DNA of 53,708 nucleotides, from assembly GCA_036835375.1 (NCBI GenBank), contig DAITMB010000019.1, positions 1-53,708 of the forward strand, read 5' to 3'. This document shows positions 8,730-17,827 of the stretch, piece by piece. A program made the translations under genes and the position numbers. The notes beneath the pieces were generated by a model. That model was not told the origin of the DNA, ran no database searches, and was given only the letters and a program-made list of their open reading frames with translations. The DNA comes from JANQTF01 sp036835375. GTDB lineage: Bacteria > Bacteroidota > Bacteroidia > J057. The first letter of the stretch is position 1. Each line of letters starts with the position of its first letter.

Positions 8730-8969
8730 ATGTCTAGCATCGCAGAGAGAGTCAAAGAAATCATTGTGGACAAACTTGGAGTGGAGCCTTCTGAGGTGAC
8801 CCCCGAGGCCAGCTTCGCCAATGATCTGGGAGCGGACTCCCTGGACACCGTGGAGCTGATCATGGAATTCGAAAAGGAATTCAATATCAGTATCCCTGAC
8901 GAGGCCGCCGAAAAAATCGTCACCGTAGGTGACTCCATTTCCTACCTGGAGCAAAATCTGACCAAGTAA
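8730..8969 (+). CDS. acpP: Acyl carrier protein
   Basis: A 79-residue acidic carrier protein that holds growing acyl chains on a 4'-phosphopantetheine arm during type II fatty acid synthesis. The attachment serine is in the canonical GADSLDTVEL motif (S37). The helical pattern SSIAERVKEIIVDKLGV, SFANDLGADSLDTVELIMEF and FNISIPDEAAEKIVTVGD is typical. The frame is open upstream to 8670, but the ATG at 8730 gives the normal ACP length. fabF follows 12 bp after the stop, so the two are co-transcribed. A TAnnTTTG box lies upstream. Confidence 0.96.
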   Translation: MSSIAERVKEIIVDKLGVEPSEVTPEASFANDLGADSLDTVELIMEFEKEFNISIPDEAAEKIVTVGDSISYLEQNLTK

Positions 8970-8981
8970 TTTCGAACATAC

Positions 8982-10229
8982 ATGCAGCAGAAAAGGGTTG
9001 TAATCACCGGTATTGGCGCCTTGACGCCCATTGGCAACAATGTTCAGGAATACTGGCATGGGTTGTCACATGGGGTGAGCGGTGCCGACTGGATCACCTG
9101 TTTTGATGCATCCAAGTTCAAAACTCGGTTTGCTTGTGAAATCAAAAATTTTGATCCCGTAGCCTATTTTGACCGGAAAGAAGCGCGCAAACTGGATCCT
9201 TTTTCCCAATTCGGAATTGTAGCGGCTGATGAAGCCCTACAGGATGCCCGGTTTGACTTCGACACCATCGACCGTGACCGCTTCGGTGTTGTCATGGGGT
9301 CAGGGATCGGAGGAATTCAATTTCACAGCGAGCAGGTACTGGAGTATGTGAAGGGGGGGCAAGAGCCTCGCTTTAGCCCTTTCCTCATTCCAAAGATGAT
9401 CATTGATATCACAGGTGGCCATATCTCGATTAAGTATGGCCTCCGTGGTCCCAACTACTCGAGTGTGTCCGCCTGTGCTACTTCGACCAACTGCCTCATC
9501 GACGGCTACATGCTCCTCAAAATGGGCTATGCTGATGTGATCCTGGCAGGTGGCTCCGAAGCCGCCATCAATGAAACTGGCATCGGTGGCTTTAACGCCA
9601 TGAAGGCCCTCTCCGAAAACAACGAGGAGTATCAAAGCGCGAGTCGTCCTTTCGACTCCCGCCGCGATGGATTCGTGATGGGAGAAGGCGCAGGTGCTTT
9701 GGTGCTGGAAGAGATGGAGCACGCGATTCGGCGGGGTGCCAAAATCTACGCCGAACTGGCTGGCGTGGGCATGTCTGCCGATGCGCACCATATCACCGCA
9801 CCCGCTCCAGATGGCAATGGTGCCAAGCGGGTCATGGCCTCTGTCCTGGCTGATGCAGGACTTCAGCCTCAAGATGTGGACTACATCAATGTGCATGGGA
9901 CTTCTACACCACTGGGAGACGTGAGCGAGACCCTCGCAATCAAACACGTCTTTGGTGATCATGCCTACAAGCTCAACATTAGCTCCACCAAGTCCATGAC
10001 CGGACACCTTCTCGGTGCCGCAGGGGCAATCGAAGCCATTGCAGCACTCCTTGCAATGCAGCATGGTCTCATTCCCCCCACGGTCCACCATGTGGAAGCT
10101 GACCCACAATGTGACCTGAATTACACCTTCAATGTGGCCCAAAAGCGGGACGTGAATGTGGCCATTAGCAATACATTTGGCTTTGGTGGCCATAATGCTA
10201 CGGTCCTGTTCAAAAAATGGGAAGGCTGA
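8982..10229 (+). CDS. fabF: Beta-ketoacyl-ACP synthase II
   Basis: Catalyses the decarboxylative condensation of malonyl-ACP with acyl-ACP in fatty acid elongation. The 415-residue protein carries the Cys-His-His triad: the nucleophile C165 in SVSACATSTNC, the first histidine in NVHGTSTPLGD and the second in STKSMTGHLLGAAGAIEA. A glycine-rich C-terminus, NTFGFGGHNATVLF, is also typical. The ATG start 12 bp after acpP gives the standard N-terminus (KRVVITGIGALTPIG). It forms the conserved acpP-fabF-rnc cluster of Bacteroidota. Confidence 0.97.
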   Translation: MQQKRVVITGIGALTPIGNNVQEYWHGLSHGVSGADWITCFDASKFKTRFACEIKNFDPVAYFDRKEARKLDPFSQFGIVAADEALQDARFDFDTIDRDRFGVVMGSGIGGIQFHSEQVLEYVKGGQEPRFSPFLIPKMIIDITGGHISIKYGLRGPNYSSVSACATSTNCLIDGYMLLKMGYADVILAGGSEAAINETGIGGFNAMKALSENNEEYQSASRPFDSRRDGFVMGEGAGALVLEEMEHAIRRGAKIYAELAGVGMSADAHHITAPAPDGNGAKRVMASVLADAGLQPQDVDYINVHGTSTPLGDVSETLAIKHVFGDHAYKLNISSTKSMTGHLLGAAGAIEAIAALLAMQHGLIPPTVHHVEADPQCDLNYTFNVAQKRDVNVAISNTFGFGGHNATVLFKKWEG

Positions 10230-10448
10230 TCCTCGGATCGCCTTTCCATTTTGGTCTCCACTTTCTTTGTCTTCCTGCTCCGCGGCAGTCTGAATATCAG
10301 CAAGACAATGTCCCCGGAATCTGCCCAGAATCACACAGCCCTCACACTGCGTTTTTCTACGGCCGCCCCTCCCCCAGACACAAGCGCACTCCGCTGGTCA
10401 TGCTGCCCCCCACCTTGTCTTGACAATAAACTATCTGTTCCTTATGGT

Positions 10449-11198
10449 ATGATTTCGCCTCGTCAGATTTTCAATTCCTACCTCTCCTCCGATCGCGACT
10501 TTGTCAAGCGGGTACGTGCCATCTCCGGCTATACCCCCAGAGAGCCTTTTCTCTATCATCTGGCCTTCACGCACTCTTCTTCGATGAGGAAAAATGGCCA
10601 GGCATTCCGGGACATGGATGTGGCAAAGGGCTGCAATGAGCGCTTGGAATTCCTGGGTGATTCCATTCTCGACTCTATCATCGCTGAGTATCTTTTCAAA
10701 ATTTATCCCCTCAAGGATGAAGGATTTCTCACTGAGATGAGATCCAAGATCGTCAACCGCAAATCTCTCAACGAGATTTGCCGCAAGATTCACATCGACC
10801 ACTTGATTCAGCACAACCAATCTGGATCAATCAATGAGTCGATGTATGGCGATGCGCTAGAGGCTTTCATTGGGGCCGTATTCCTCGATTTGGGCTACCG
10901 ACGAACGAAACAATTCATCTACGATCGTATCATTGAACCACACATTCACCTCAAGGCTGTCGAGAGCCAAATCATCAGCTATAAAAACAAGCTCATTGAG
11001 TACGTCCAAAAGTCTAAAATGGGCCTCCTCACTTTCGATGTCATTTCAGAAAATGGAGATGGGCGCAACAAGATTTTTCGTATTCAAGCCAAAGCTGGCC
11101 AGAAAGTACTAGGGGTGGGAGAGGGTAAAAACAAAAAATCTGCGGAGCAACGAGCGAGTGAAGATGCCCTACAAAAACTCAATTTACTTGAAGGCTAA
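10449..11198 (+). CDS. rnc: Ribonuclease III
   Basis: Double-stranded RNA endonuclease that processes rRNA precursors and other structured transcripts. The 249-residue protein has the RNase III signature NERLEFLGDSILDSIIAEYL, the second acidic metal-binding segment YGDALEAFIGAVFLDLGY, and a C-terminal double-stranded RNA-binding domain ending in GKNKKSAEQRASEDALQKL. The frame extends upstream to 10251, but that part is low-complexity and unlike RNase III; the ATG at 10449 (MISPRQIFNSYLSSD) is preferred. The gap from fabF is about 220 bp, longer than usual for this cluster. Confidence 0.95.
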   Translation: MISPRQIFNSYLSSDRDFVKRVRAISGYTPREPFLYHLAFTHSSSMRKNGQAFRDMDVAKGCNERLEFLGDSILDSIIAEYLFKIYPLKDEGFLTEMRSKIVNRKSLNEICRKIHIDHLIQHNQSGSINESMYGDALEAFIGAVFLDLGYRRTKQFIYDRIIEPHIHLKAVESQIISYKNKLIEYVQKSKMGLLTFDVISENGDGRNKIFRIQAKAGQKVLGVGEGKNKKSAEQRASEDALQKLNLLEG

Positions 11199-11217
11199 GC
11201 ACACAGGTTATCTGATT

Positions 11218-11229
11218 TGAAGCGCTTCA
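11218..11229. repeat. Perfect 12-bp palindrome between rnc and tdk
   Basis: TGAAGCGCTTCA is a perfect palindrome 20 bp after the rnc stop and about 135 bp before the tdk start. It could be an operator half-site pair or chance; there is no T-tract, so it is not a terminator. Confidence 0.3.
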
Positions 11230-11364
11230 TGTAGAACAAAGTTTCTTGTCCTTTCAGCAACCTGCCATCTTGGAGCTTTCCCACGCGAGAGCCGTTTTAT
11301 CCACCTTTTCCCAAGTAAACTTCATGACTCGCATTTCGCGTTGCTGGGAATGGAAACCGACGCC

Positions 11365-11982
11365 ATGTTCATCGAATTCAATTCCGCCAACCGCAAAGCC
11401 GGCTGGATAGAAGTCATTTGTGGCAGCATGTTCTCCGGCAAGACCGAAGAACTCATTCGCCGTATGCGTCGGGCACAAATCGCCAACCAGCAGGTGGTCA
11501 TCTTCAAACCCGGGCTAGACCAGCGATATTCCGCCTTCGAAATTGTCTCGCACAACCAAAATGCCATTCCTTCGACGCCCGTCAGGGCCGCCGCCGACAT
11601 CCTCCCGCAGGTCGGCAGTGGGCAAGTCGTAGGGATTGATGAAGCACAATTTTTCGATCCAGAAATCGTCAATGTCGCCGAAGCACTCGCCAATCGAGGC
11701 ATTCGCGTGATCGTCGCCGGGCTGGACATGGACTTTCAAGCGAGGCCGTTTGGCCCCATGCCAGCGCTTCTTGCTGTCGCGGAATTTGTAACCAAGGTCC
11801 ATGCAATCTGCCAAGTCTGCGGAAGCCTCGCAAACTATTCCTACCGCCACAGTCCGCAACAAGAGACTGTGTTGCTCGGCGAAAAAGATCTATACGAACC
11901 CCGGTGCCGCACCTGCTTCCTACTAGGCGAAAACGCCAAACCACACCCGCGGCCATTCCCTTCCTCAGAAGATGGAGCATAG
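11365..11982 (+). CDS. tdk: Thymidine kinase
   Basis: Salvage enzyme phosphorylating thymidine (and deoxyuridine) with ATP. The protein has the type II thymidine kinase P-loop in IEVICGSMFSGKTEELIRR, the Walker B-like DEAQFFD, the lasso region, and a structural zinc site with CQVCG and CRTC cysteines. ATG 11365 (MFIEFNSANRKAGWIEV) matches the short N-terminal lead typical of Bacteroidota; ATG 11350 or TTG 11341 in the same frame would add 5 or 8 residues. The C-terminal tail past the zinc site is short and proline-rich. It is a stand-alone gene after rnc. Confidence 0.93.
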   Translation: MFIEFNSANRKAGWIEVICGSMFSGKTEELIRRMRRAQIANQQVVIFKPGLDQRYSAFEIVSHNQNAIPSTPVRAAADILPQVGSGQVVGIDEAQFFDPEIVNVAEALANRGIRVIVAGLDMDFQARPFGPMPALLAVAEFVTKVHAICQVCGSLANYSYRHSPQQETVLLGEKDLYEPRCRTCFLLGENAKPHPRPFPSSEDGA

Positions 11983-12100
11983 CGAGGCCCAAATGAGTTG
12001 GGGAAACATTCGGCTTAAACAATTTATCTTCTCTATTTGGAATATGACCTATCTATTTCTCAACTAAGAAATAGTGCGCTCCGCGTTTCGCAACCACCTC

Positions 12101-12135
12101 ACCGCTCGGTCACAGAGCGTGTCGAAATGTGGTCA
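12101..12135. repeat. Dispersed-type extragenic element (ACCGCTCGGTCACAGAGCG)
   Basis: The sequence reads ACCGCTCGGTCACAGAGCG followed by TGTCGAAATGTGGTC. From memory it is a degenerate copy of an element of the general form ACCGCTCGGTCACTGAGCG..GTCGAAGTG that is scattered between genes in many bacteria including Bacteroidota. It directly precedes the pyrimidine-rich tandem repeat. Confidence 0.5.
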
Positions 12136-12138
12136 TCG

Positions 12139-12194
12139 AACTCCCAACCCTCAACCCCCAACTCTCAACCCCCAACTCCCAACTCTCAACCCTC
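12139..12194. repeat. Pyrimidine-rich short tandem repeat (CCCAACTCTCAAC)
   Basis: About 56 bp built from variants of CTCAACCC and CCAACTC on the plus strand, that is GGGTTGAG/GAGTTGGG on the other strand. The array runs into the 3' end of the TlpA-like gene and supplies its last codons and TGA stop (12186-12188). Confidence 0.75.
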
Positions 12195-13427
12195 TTCCAA
12201 AAGCTCCCTCAAAAATCCCTCATATTCTTCCACAAATTCTTCATATGCCTCCCCGGTACCAGGCCCATTGAAACCCGTGTGGATGCGCCGGACTTCTCCT
12301 TTTCGATCAATCCAAATGGAAGTAGGATACGAAAGGACCGCTTGAAGCTCCGGAAGCGCACGTGCAGCAGCAGTTTTATCGGCGCTCAGGCTTGCCAATA
12401 ATATCGGGTAGTCCACCCCCAGGCGCTTGGCCATGGTCTTGATAGCTGTTGCGGCAGCTGCCGTATCAGATTTTCGCTCAAAGGCAAGGCCGATGATCTC
12501 TAGTCCCTGTTCGTGATATTGGTCATACCACCTCGTCAGCAGACGTGTTTCGTCCATGCAATTGGGGCACCAACTTCCCAGCAGCTGCACGATCACCACC
12601 CGACCTTCCTGCGCCGCCGATGGGTAGGTCATCATTTTTCCCCACACATCCGGAAAAGAAAAGGACAAGCGGGTGACACCGGGTCGAAGTTGTGTCAGTG
12701 TGTTCGCATCTCTAAGCGTAGCTTGGGGATCGGCCACAGCCACCCAAGCTTCCTTCCAGTGCTTGCCTGCATAAAATCGTCCCACCAAGCTGTCTCCACG
12801 TTGCTCCGCCACAAACAAAAAGGCGTGCGCACCATCAAATGCAGAAAGAAACAAGCTGTCACCTTTGCGTTGGCCTTCGAGATAGCGATAGTCGCCCGTC
12901 TCCGTGAGAAAAGTGCCTGTGAGCACGCCCCCTGTCTCCCGAAATTCTGCGACCGCAGGATACTCCTTCGCTGTGCCGGGACTGAATCTTGCCGCCCATC
13001 GAGTAGAAATAATGGACTCAGGTGTTGCTAGCGTATCGTCAAAAAATCGCCCCCTTGCTCCCGGTCTGGCGCGAAAAGGGAGGAAATAGGCGTCTTGCCG
13101 CGTCGCGTCAGACCATCGACCCAGCCAGCCATCTTTCCCTGCATGGACTTCCAGCACAGATCCAAACACGGGCATTTCCAGGCGCAGCGAGTCGCCTTTC
13201 GTCTTGACATCCACGTCAGCTAATACAATCCGTTCGGCACCATTAAATATCACCATCGGAGAATCCGCAGCAGGGTTCCATGTGAAGGTAAAGGGGATCT
13301 CAATTCCCGAATCCAGCACAAAGCTGCCCCGCCAACGCATGGAATCCGTCGCGGCAGGAGAATCTGCCTCTTCGCATGACAGCAGCCCTGCAAGCAGCAT
13401 TCCCCAAAAGATTATCCGAGACTTCAT
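12186..13427 (-). CDS. TlpA-like thioredoxin-fold lipoprotein
   Basis: A 413-residue secreted lipoprotein. The signal peptide ends at a lipobox (LAGLLSC, cysteine 18). Residues about 30-240 form a beta-rich domain with GDSL-containing repeats (KGDSLRLEM, KGDSLFLSA, RGDSLVGRF), as in other Bacteroidota TlpA/DUF4369-like proteins. The C-terminal half is a TlpA/ResA thioredoxin fold with the redox motif GSWCPNCMDE (CPNC). It probably acts as a disulfide reductase or oxidase in the periplasm. It follows purD with an ATGA 4-bp overlap. Its stop codon is contributed by the adjacent tandem repeat. Confidence 0.85.
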   Translation of the reverse strand: MKSRIIFWGMLLAGLLSCEEADSPAATDSMRWRGSFVLDSGIEIPFTFTWNPAADSPMVIFNGAERIVLADVDVKTKGDSLRLEMPVFGSVLEVHAGKDGWLGRWSDATRQDAYFLPFRARPGARGRFFDDTLATPESIISTRWAARFSPGTAKEYPAVAEFRETGGVLTGTFLTETGDYRYLEGQRKGDSLFLSAFDGAHAFLFVAEQRGDSLVGRFYAGKHWKEAWVAVADPQATLRDANTLTQLRPGVTRLSFSFPDVWGKMMTYPSAAQEGRVVIVQLLGSWCPNCMDETRLLTRWYDQYHEQGLEIIGLAFERKSDTAAAATAIKTMAKRLGVDYPILLASLSADKTAAARALPELQAVLSYPTSIWIDRKGEVRRIHTGFNGPGTGEAYEEFVEEYEGFLRELLEEG

Positions 13428-14698
13428 GAATACAGCCGAATTAAATCCCTTCCAATGTCACGGCGATAGAATTTCCCTTCGAAATCAATGACAGCCGCAT
13501 GCTGAAGCGACTGGTACACAGCATCTTCAATGTCTTTTCCAAAGCTGCTGATTGCAATCACACGCCCTCCTTGCGTATGGACAGTCCCTTGCTCACTTCG
13601 GGTACCTGCATGAAAAATCATGGCATCATCGACCATGTTCAAGCCTGAAATAGGTTTGCCCGTTTGGTAGGCACCGGGGTAGCCCCCACTCACCAGCATC
13701 ACCGTCACGCAAGTGCGTGGATCTACCGCCACTTGGTGGCCAGCGAGGCGACCTTCTGCTGCTGCGAGGCTGAGGGCAGCAAAATCACCTTGGATCCTGG
13801 GCAGGACTGCTTCCGTTTCTGGGTCTCCGAGTCGCACATTGTATTCTAGCACCAACGGATGGCCATCCACGACCATCAGCCCGATGAAAATAAAACCTTT
13901 GAAGTCCAAATTTTCTGCCTGAATGCCTTTCATCGTGGGGACGACAATCGTCTCCTCCACCACTTTCATGAAAGCTTCGTCAGCAAAAGGTACCGGAGAT
14001 ACCGCCCCCATGCCCCCCGTGTTGAGACCCGTGTCGTCTTCGCCGATGCGCTTGTAGTCCTTGGCAGAGGGCAGTAGCAGGTAATCCTTGCCATCTGTAA
14101 GGACGAAGACCGAGATCTCGATGCCACGCAAAAATGCCTCAATGACTACAGTTGTTCCAGCCGCTCCAAAGGCTTCTCCGCTGAGCATCTCCGTCACGAC
14201 CTCTCGGGCGTGGCCGTGAGATTCGCAGATCAGGACTCCTTTGCCCGCCGCTAGCCCACTCGCTTTGACCACGACCGGGAGCGAATGCACCGACACGTAG
14301 GCCAAAGCTTCCTCCAACTGTGCCGCATGGAAGCTGGCATAAGGCGCTGTGGGAATTCCATATCGGCTCATGAAAGCTTTCGAAAAATCTTTGCTGCCTT
14401 CCAGCGCGGCTGCCGCTTTCTGAGGACCCAGCACTGCCAATCCCATTTGGGCGAGATCGTCTGCCAAGCCTGCGACCAAGGGTTGTTCCGGCCCCACCAC
14501 CACGAGATCAATGTGGTGTGCCTTAGCAAATGCGCCTACGGCCTGATGGTCGCTCGGATTGAGAGAGACATTCGTGCCAACCTGGCTGGTGCCAGCATTG
14601 CCAGGAGCGATGTAGAGCGCTGTGCAGGATTCGGATTGCGCGTATTTCCAGGCGAGAGCGTGTTCTCTTCCACCAGAGCCTATGACCAGAATTTTCAT
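13424..14698 (-). CDS. purD: Phosphoribosylamine-glycine ligase
   Basis: GAR synthetase, the second step of purine synthesis, joins glycine to phosphoribosylamine using ATP. The 424-residue protein has the N-terminal MKILVIGSGGREHALAWK, the ATP-grasp segments VVVKASGLAAGKGVLI and LNTGGMGAVSPVPF, and LEYNVRLGDPETEAVLPR with metal-binding residues. The ATG at 14698 gives the canonical N-terminus. The gene overlaps the TlpA-like lipoprotein gene by 4 bp. A consensus -7 box ends only five bases before the ATG, suggesting an almost leaderless mRNA. Confidence 0.97.
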   Translation of the reverse strand: MKILVIGSGGREHALAWKYAQSESCTALYIAPGNAGTSQVGTNVSLNPSDHQAVGAFAKAHHIDLVVVGPEQPLVAGLADDLAQMGLAVLGPQKAAAALEGSKDFSKAFMSRYGIPTAPYASFHAAQLEEALAYVSVHSLPVVVKASGLAAGKGVLICESHGHAREVVTEMLSGEAFGAAGTTVVIEAFLRGIEISVFVLTDGKDYLLLPSAKDYKRIGEDDTGLNTGGMGAVSPVPFADEAFMKVVEETIVVPTMKGIQAENLDFKGFIFIGLMVVDGHPLVLEYNVRLGDPETEAVLPRIQGDFAALSLAAAEGRLAGHQVAVDPRTCVTVMLVSGGYPGAYQTGKPISGLNMVDDAMIFHAGTRSEQGTVHTQGGRVIAISSFGKDIEDAVYQSLQHAAVIDFEGKFYRRDIGRDLIRLYS

Positions 14699-14703
14699 GG
14701 TCG

Positions 14704-14735
14704 CAAAGGTAGCGACCGATGCAGAGAATTACGAA
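14704..14735 (-). promoter_or_regulatory. Candidate purD promoter with near-zero leader
   Basis: On the minus strand TTCG (14735-14732) is followed after 20 bp by TACCTTTG (14711-14704), which matches TAnnTTTG exactly. Only five bases separate the box from the purD ATG, so transcription would begin at or next to the start codon. Confidence 0.5.
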
Positions 14736-14892
14736 TATCGAATCAGAGAAGTCATCTGGAAAGAGAATTCTGTAGAACGAGGGCGACGTTTACTCCGAAT
14801 ATTCGCAATGTTGACTTTCATGAATAAATGATTCAGCGAATAAACATCTTGTTACCACATTTGTCTGACACAACTTATTTTATTCATGGCTT

Positions 14893-16371
14893 ATGTCCAA
14901 CAAGTATATTCTCTTGATTCTGGCCCTGCTCTCGTTTCAAAGTTGTGCTTGGGAAGAGGATCTTTCTCGCCTTCAGGCACCTTCATGGCAGGGTGAAATC
15001 GCAGCTCCCATCGCACAGGGTTATCTTTCGATTGGCGACATATTGGATCAACTTGGTGAATTGAGCTTTCTGCGGGTGCAGCCTGATGGCGAGCTCATCC
15101 TCCACAGCGAGTTACCCTTGGCTCGTTGGGCGCTTCCAACACAGGTTGAGCTTCCTGACTTTTCTGCTCCATTCTTAGAAAACACCACTATGCAGGTTCC
15201 CTTTCCTGTCGCTGGCATCACCACTTTCGTGAATCAAGAAGGGAGTCTTCTCTACCACTTTTCTTATTCGGGAGAAGTGGCGATTCGGGTAGATTTTCGC
15301 CTGAGAGAATTGATTCAAGCTGGCCAAGAGACGCGATTATCGGTAGAGGTGCCCGGCCCTGGGACCTACGAGGGGAGCTTCGACATTTCCGGTTCTGCAT
15401 TTGCTCCGCGCGATGGCCAACTTTCTATGTCATACGCTGCCTATGAGCCTTTTACTGAAACACCGCACAGTCTCGATCAAGTCGTGCTAACCTTTTCAGG
15501 TCTTAGATTAAGCTATGCTGAAGGCACCTTTCCGCCTACCCTGATTGTACTGGCACCAGACACGCTTCATGTGCAGCTAGACCTGAACATGGATTTCCCC
15601 GACATTATTCTTTCAGAGCCCCAAATCACCTTTGTTGTCGAATCACAGATTGGTCTGCCTAACCAGTTTTCTTTCCCCAGGTTTTCCTTCCTTTTTGAAG
15701 ACGGAAGGCGTCAAGACCTCTCTTACGAGCCCCTGTCGCTTGGCAGCTCGCTGGAAGTTGCGCCAACCCCCAAGCAGTGGGTGGAGACGCGATTTACCCT
15801 AACTCGAGAAAATTCCAACATTGCAGACTTGCTGAATCAAGGCATCCCCAGCGCCCTGGCTTATGATGCTTCTCTCGATCTTTTTCCCTACGGAAAGACG
15901 ACGCCGGGATTTATCACCGATCTAGACAGCATACGGGTGCGCGTAGAAGCCGAATCGCCTTTGGCCTTTCAGCTTAGAGAGTATGCCTTCCGTCATGAAC
16001 TAGACATCAACTTGGAGATGGTTGATCTTATTCGCTCAGCCAATTTGTCGATTTCAACGCAAAATGGAATTCCGCTGGAATTGGACCTCCAAGTTTATCT
16101 GGCAGATGAATCTGGCATTATCCAGGATTCACTCTTTCTCAGCAAAGCGCGACTGCTAGCAGGAGCACAGATGACTGGCGCTGATGGCACAACTGAGCCA
16201 GCAACGCAGCTCCTGCAAGTGGACTTCAGCGAAGCTCGTTTACCAGACCTTAGCCGCGCCAAACGCATGGTGCTCGAAGCGAGGGTCTCCAGCACCCAGC
16301 ATGGTGAAGTTCCCGTGCGCATCACCAAGGACCAAACCCTTGCCTTCCAGCTCGGAGCAAAGGTCCGTTGA
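14893..16371 (+). CDS. Large beta-rich lipoprotein of unknown function
   Basis: A 492-residue protein with a lipoprotein signal peptide (LLILALLSFQSC, cysteine 18) and a beta-strand-rich body without any motif I recognise. The first part mentions a repeated pattern of acidic and aromatic residues (SIGDILDQLGELSFLRVQPDGE), and later segments look like beta-sandwich domains (LDQVVLTFSGLRLSYAEGTF, TPGFITDLDSIRVRVEAES). The ATG 14893 is the only plausible start for the signal peptide. A DUF5723 gene begins 70 bp downstream in the same direction, so they may form an operon and work together at the outer membrane. Confidence 0.75.
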   Translation: MSNKYILLILALLSFQSCAWEEDLSRLQAPSWQGEIAAPIAQGYLSIGDILDQLGELSFLRVQPDGELILHSELPLARWALPTQVELPDFSAPFLENTTMQVPFPVAGITTFVNQEGSLLYHFSYSGEVAIRVDFRLRELIQAGQETRLSVEVPGPGTYEGSFDISGSAFAPRDGQLSMSYAAYEPFTETPHSLDQVVLTFSGLRLSYAEGTFPPTLIVLAPDTLHVQLDLNMDFPDIILSEPQITFVVESQIGLPNQFSFPRFSFLFEDGRRQDLSYEPLSLGSSLEVAPTPKQWVETRFTLTRENSNIADLLNQGIPSALAYDASLDLFPYGKTTPGFITDLDSIRVRVEAESPLAFQLREYAFRHELDINLEMVDLIRSANLSISTQNGIPLELDLQVYLADESGIIQDSLFLSKARLLAGAQMTGADGTTEPATQLLQVDFSEARLPDLSRAKRMVLEARVSSTQHGEVPVRITKDQTLAFQLGAKVR

Positions 16372-16441
16372 CCTTTTCCCATTCACTGTTCAACTGACCT
16401 TTTGTGGATGTTCCCTCATCGAATCGTTGATTTTTACTGAT

Positions 16442-17803
16442 ATGCAACATCGCTCAAGCATCTTCTCAGGATTCTTTATACAAATGGCAGGAGGAATCTT
16501 GCTTCTCCTGATCGGCCATGTCGCACAAGCCCAAGGCGAGCTATCTCCTTTTTTTCTCTCCCGCGCACACCAGACGACCTTGCTCAATCCCGCTGCGACG
16601 GACGGTGCACATGTATCCATCGGCTTGCCCTCTGTGTCGGTGATGGGTTCCCATACGGGGTTTTCTTTTGGTGACTTAATCCAACAAGCGCCAGGCATGG
16701 ACAGCACCTTTGTGGCATTCACGAGCTTGCCGGATCAGCTCCGAGACCGGAATCGACTTCAGGCCGATCTCCGGGTGGATTGGCTGAGTGTGGCGATCGG
16801 AATCAAAAAATTTCGCTTGCTCGCAGGGCTTTCATCCCGAGGTCGTATGGACTTGAGCTATCCCAAAGACCTCATTCGGCTCGCAACGAATGGCAATGCT
16901 GCCTACCTTGATCAGGCCATGCAGCTCGGGCCGGGGTTTCATGGGATTGCTTGGCAAGAACTCTACGCCGGCGGGCAGGTCGGTATCGGGAATAAGCTTC
17001 GCATTGGTGGACGTCTGAAATACCTTTCTGGCACTGGCTACGTGGGCAGCAATCGCCACAACCTCACTTGGACCACCCGGGCAGATTCTTATGTTTGGGA
17101 TGTGAATGTGGACTATCAATTGCAGACTGCTGGTCTTGACCTAGGAGAGCTAAACGGTTCTCCTTCTTCGCAAACGAGCTTTCAGCCCGAGTTTTCCCCC
17201 GCCATTTTCCGCCAGCATCAAGGCATGGCGATGGACCTCGGCGCGATCTTTCAACCCATCGAAAAGCTAACGTTGGGGGTGTCAGCCCTCGACCTCGGCG
17301 GGATTTTTTGGAAGGACAATGCACGTAGCTTCGACGTGGCCGGCCAGTTTTCCTTCGAAGGCGTGGACCTCAGTCCATTGCTGCGGGGGGATAGCATCCA
17401 GACCCAAGGGCTTGCGGATAGCATGTTGGCGGGAATTGACTGGACTGCGCAGAATCAAAATTTTTATACTGCGCTGCCTGCTCGCTACCTGATCAGCGTG
17501 TCCTATGAGCCGCTCAAGTGGTTGCGCACCAGTGCTGTGATTCAAGCAGAGCGCTATCTCGGCAGCTGGAATCCTGCGCTTGCGGTGGGTGCTCAGTTGC
17601 GAGTGAAGCAGTGGCTTGACTTTGGACTCAGCTGGTCTGCCCGGCAGGGGCAATGGGACATTCTAGGTCTCCAGACGAGCATCAAAACAGGACCCATTGT
17701 GACGTATTTCATGAGCGATCATGTGCTGGCCCCGCTGCGCCCACGTCACGCCCAGACGGCCCATTTTCGGGTGGGGATGAATGTGCAAATCGGCAAAAAA
17801 TAA
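16442..17803 (+). CDS. DUF5723 outer-membrane barrel-like protein
   Basis: A 453-residue protein with a signal peptide (about 1-31, ending AQAQ) and a barrel-like beta pattern. The mature start LSPFFLSRAHQTTLLNPAA, the segment VSIGLPSVSVMG and YAGGQVGIGNKLRIGGRLKY match the DUF5723 family of Bacteroidota outer-membrane proteins, whose function is unknown. The frame is open to 16184 inside the upstream gene, but the ATG at 16442 is followed by a proper signal peptide. It follows the 492-residue lipoprotein gene by 70 bp and converges on another lipoprotein gene with 24 bp between the stops. Confidence 0.8.
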   Translation: MQHRSSIFSGFFIQMAGGILLLLIGHVAQAQGELSPFFLSRAHQTTLLNPAATDGAHVSIGLPSVSVMGSHTGFSFGDLIQQAPGMDSTFVAFTSLPDQLRDRNRLQADLRVDWLSVAIGIKKFRLLAGLSSRGRMDLSYPKDLIRLATNGNAAYLDQAMQLGPGFHGIAWQELYAGGQVGIGNKLRIGGRLKYLSGTGYVGSNRHNLTWTTRADSYVWDVNVDYQLQTAGLDLGELNGSPSSQTSFQPEFSPAIFRQHQGMAMDLGAIFQPIEKLTLGVSALDLGGIFWKDNARSFDVAGQFSFEGVDLSPLLRGDSIQTQGLADSMLAGIDWTAQNQNFYTALPARYLISVSYEPLKWLRTSAVIQAERYLGSWNPALAVGAQLRVKQWLDFGLSWSARQGQWDILGLQTSIKTGPIVTYFMSDHVLAPLRPRHAQTAHFRVGMNVQIGKK

Positions 17804-17827
17804 CGCTAGCGAAGCCCCAAAGAATTC

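Noticed and set aside
9300..10334. 344-residue minus-strand open frame opposite fabF
   Set aside because: Antisense to a gene with an intact catalytic triad; the composition is that of a shadow frame.
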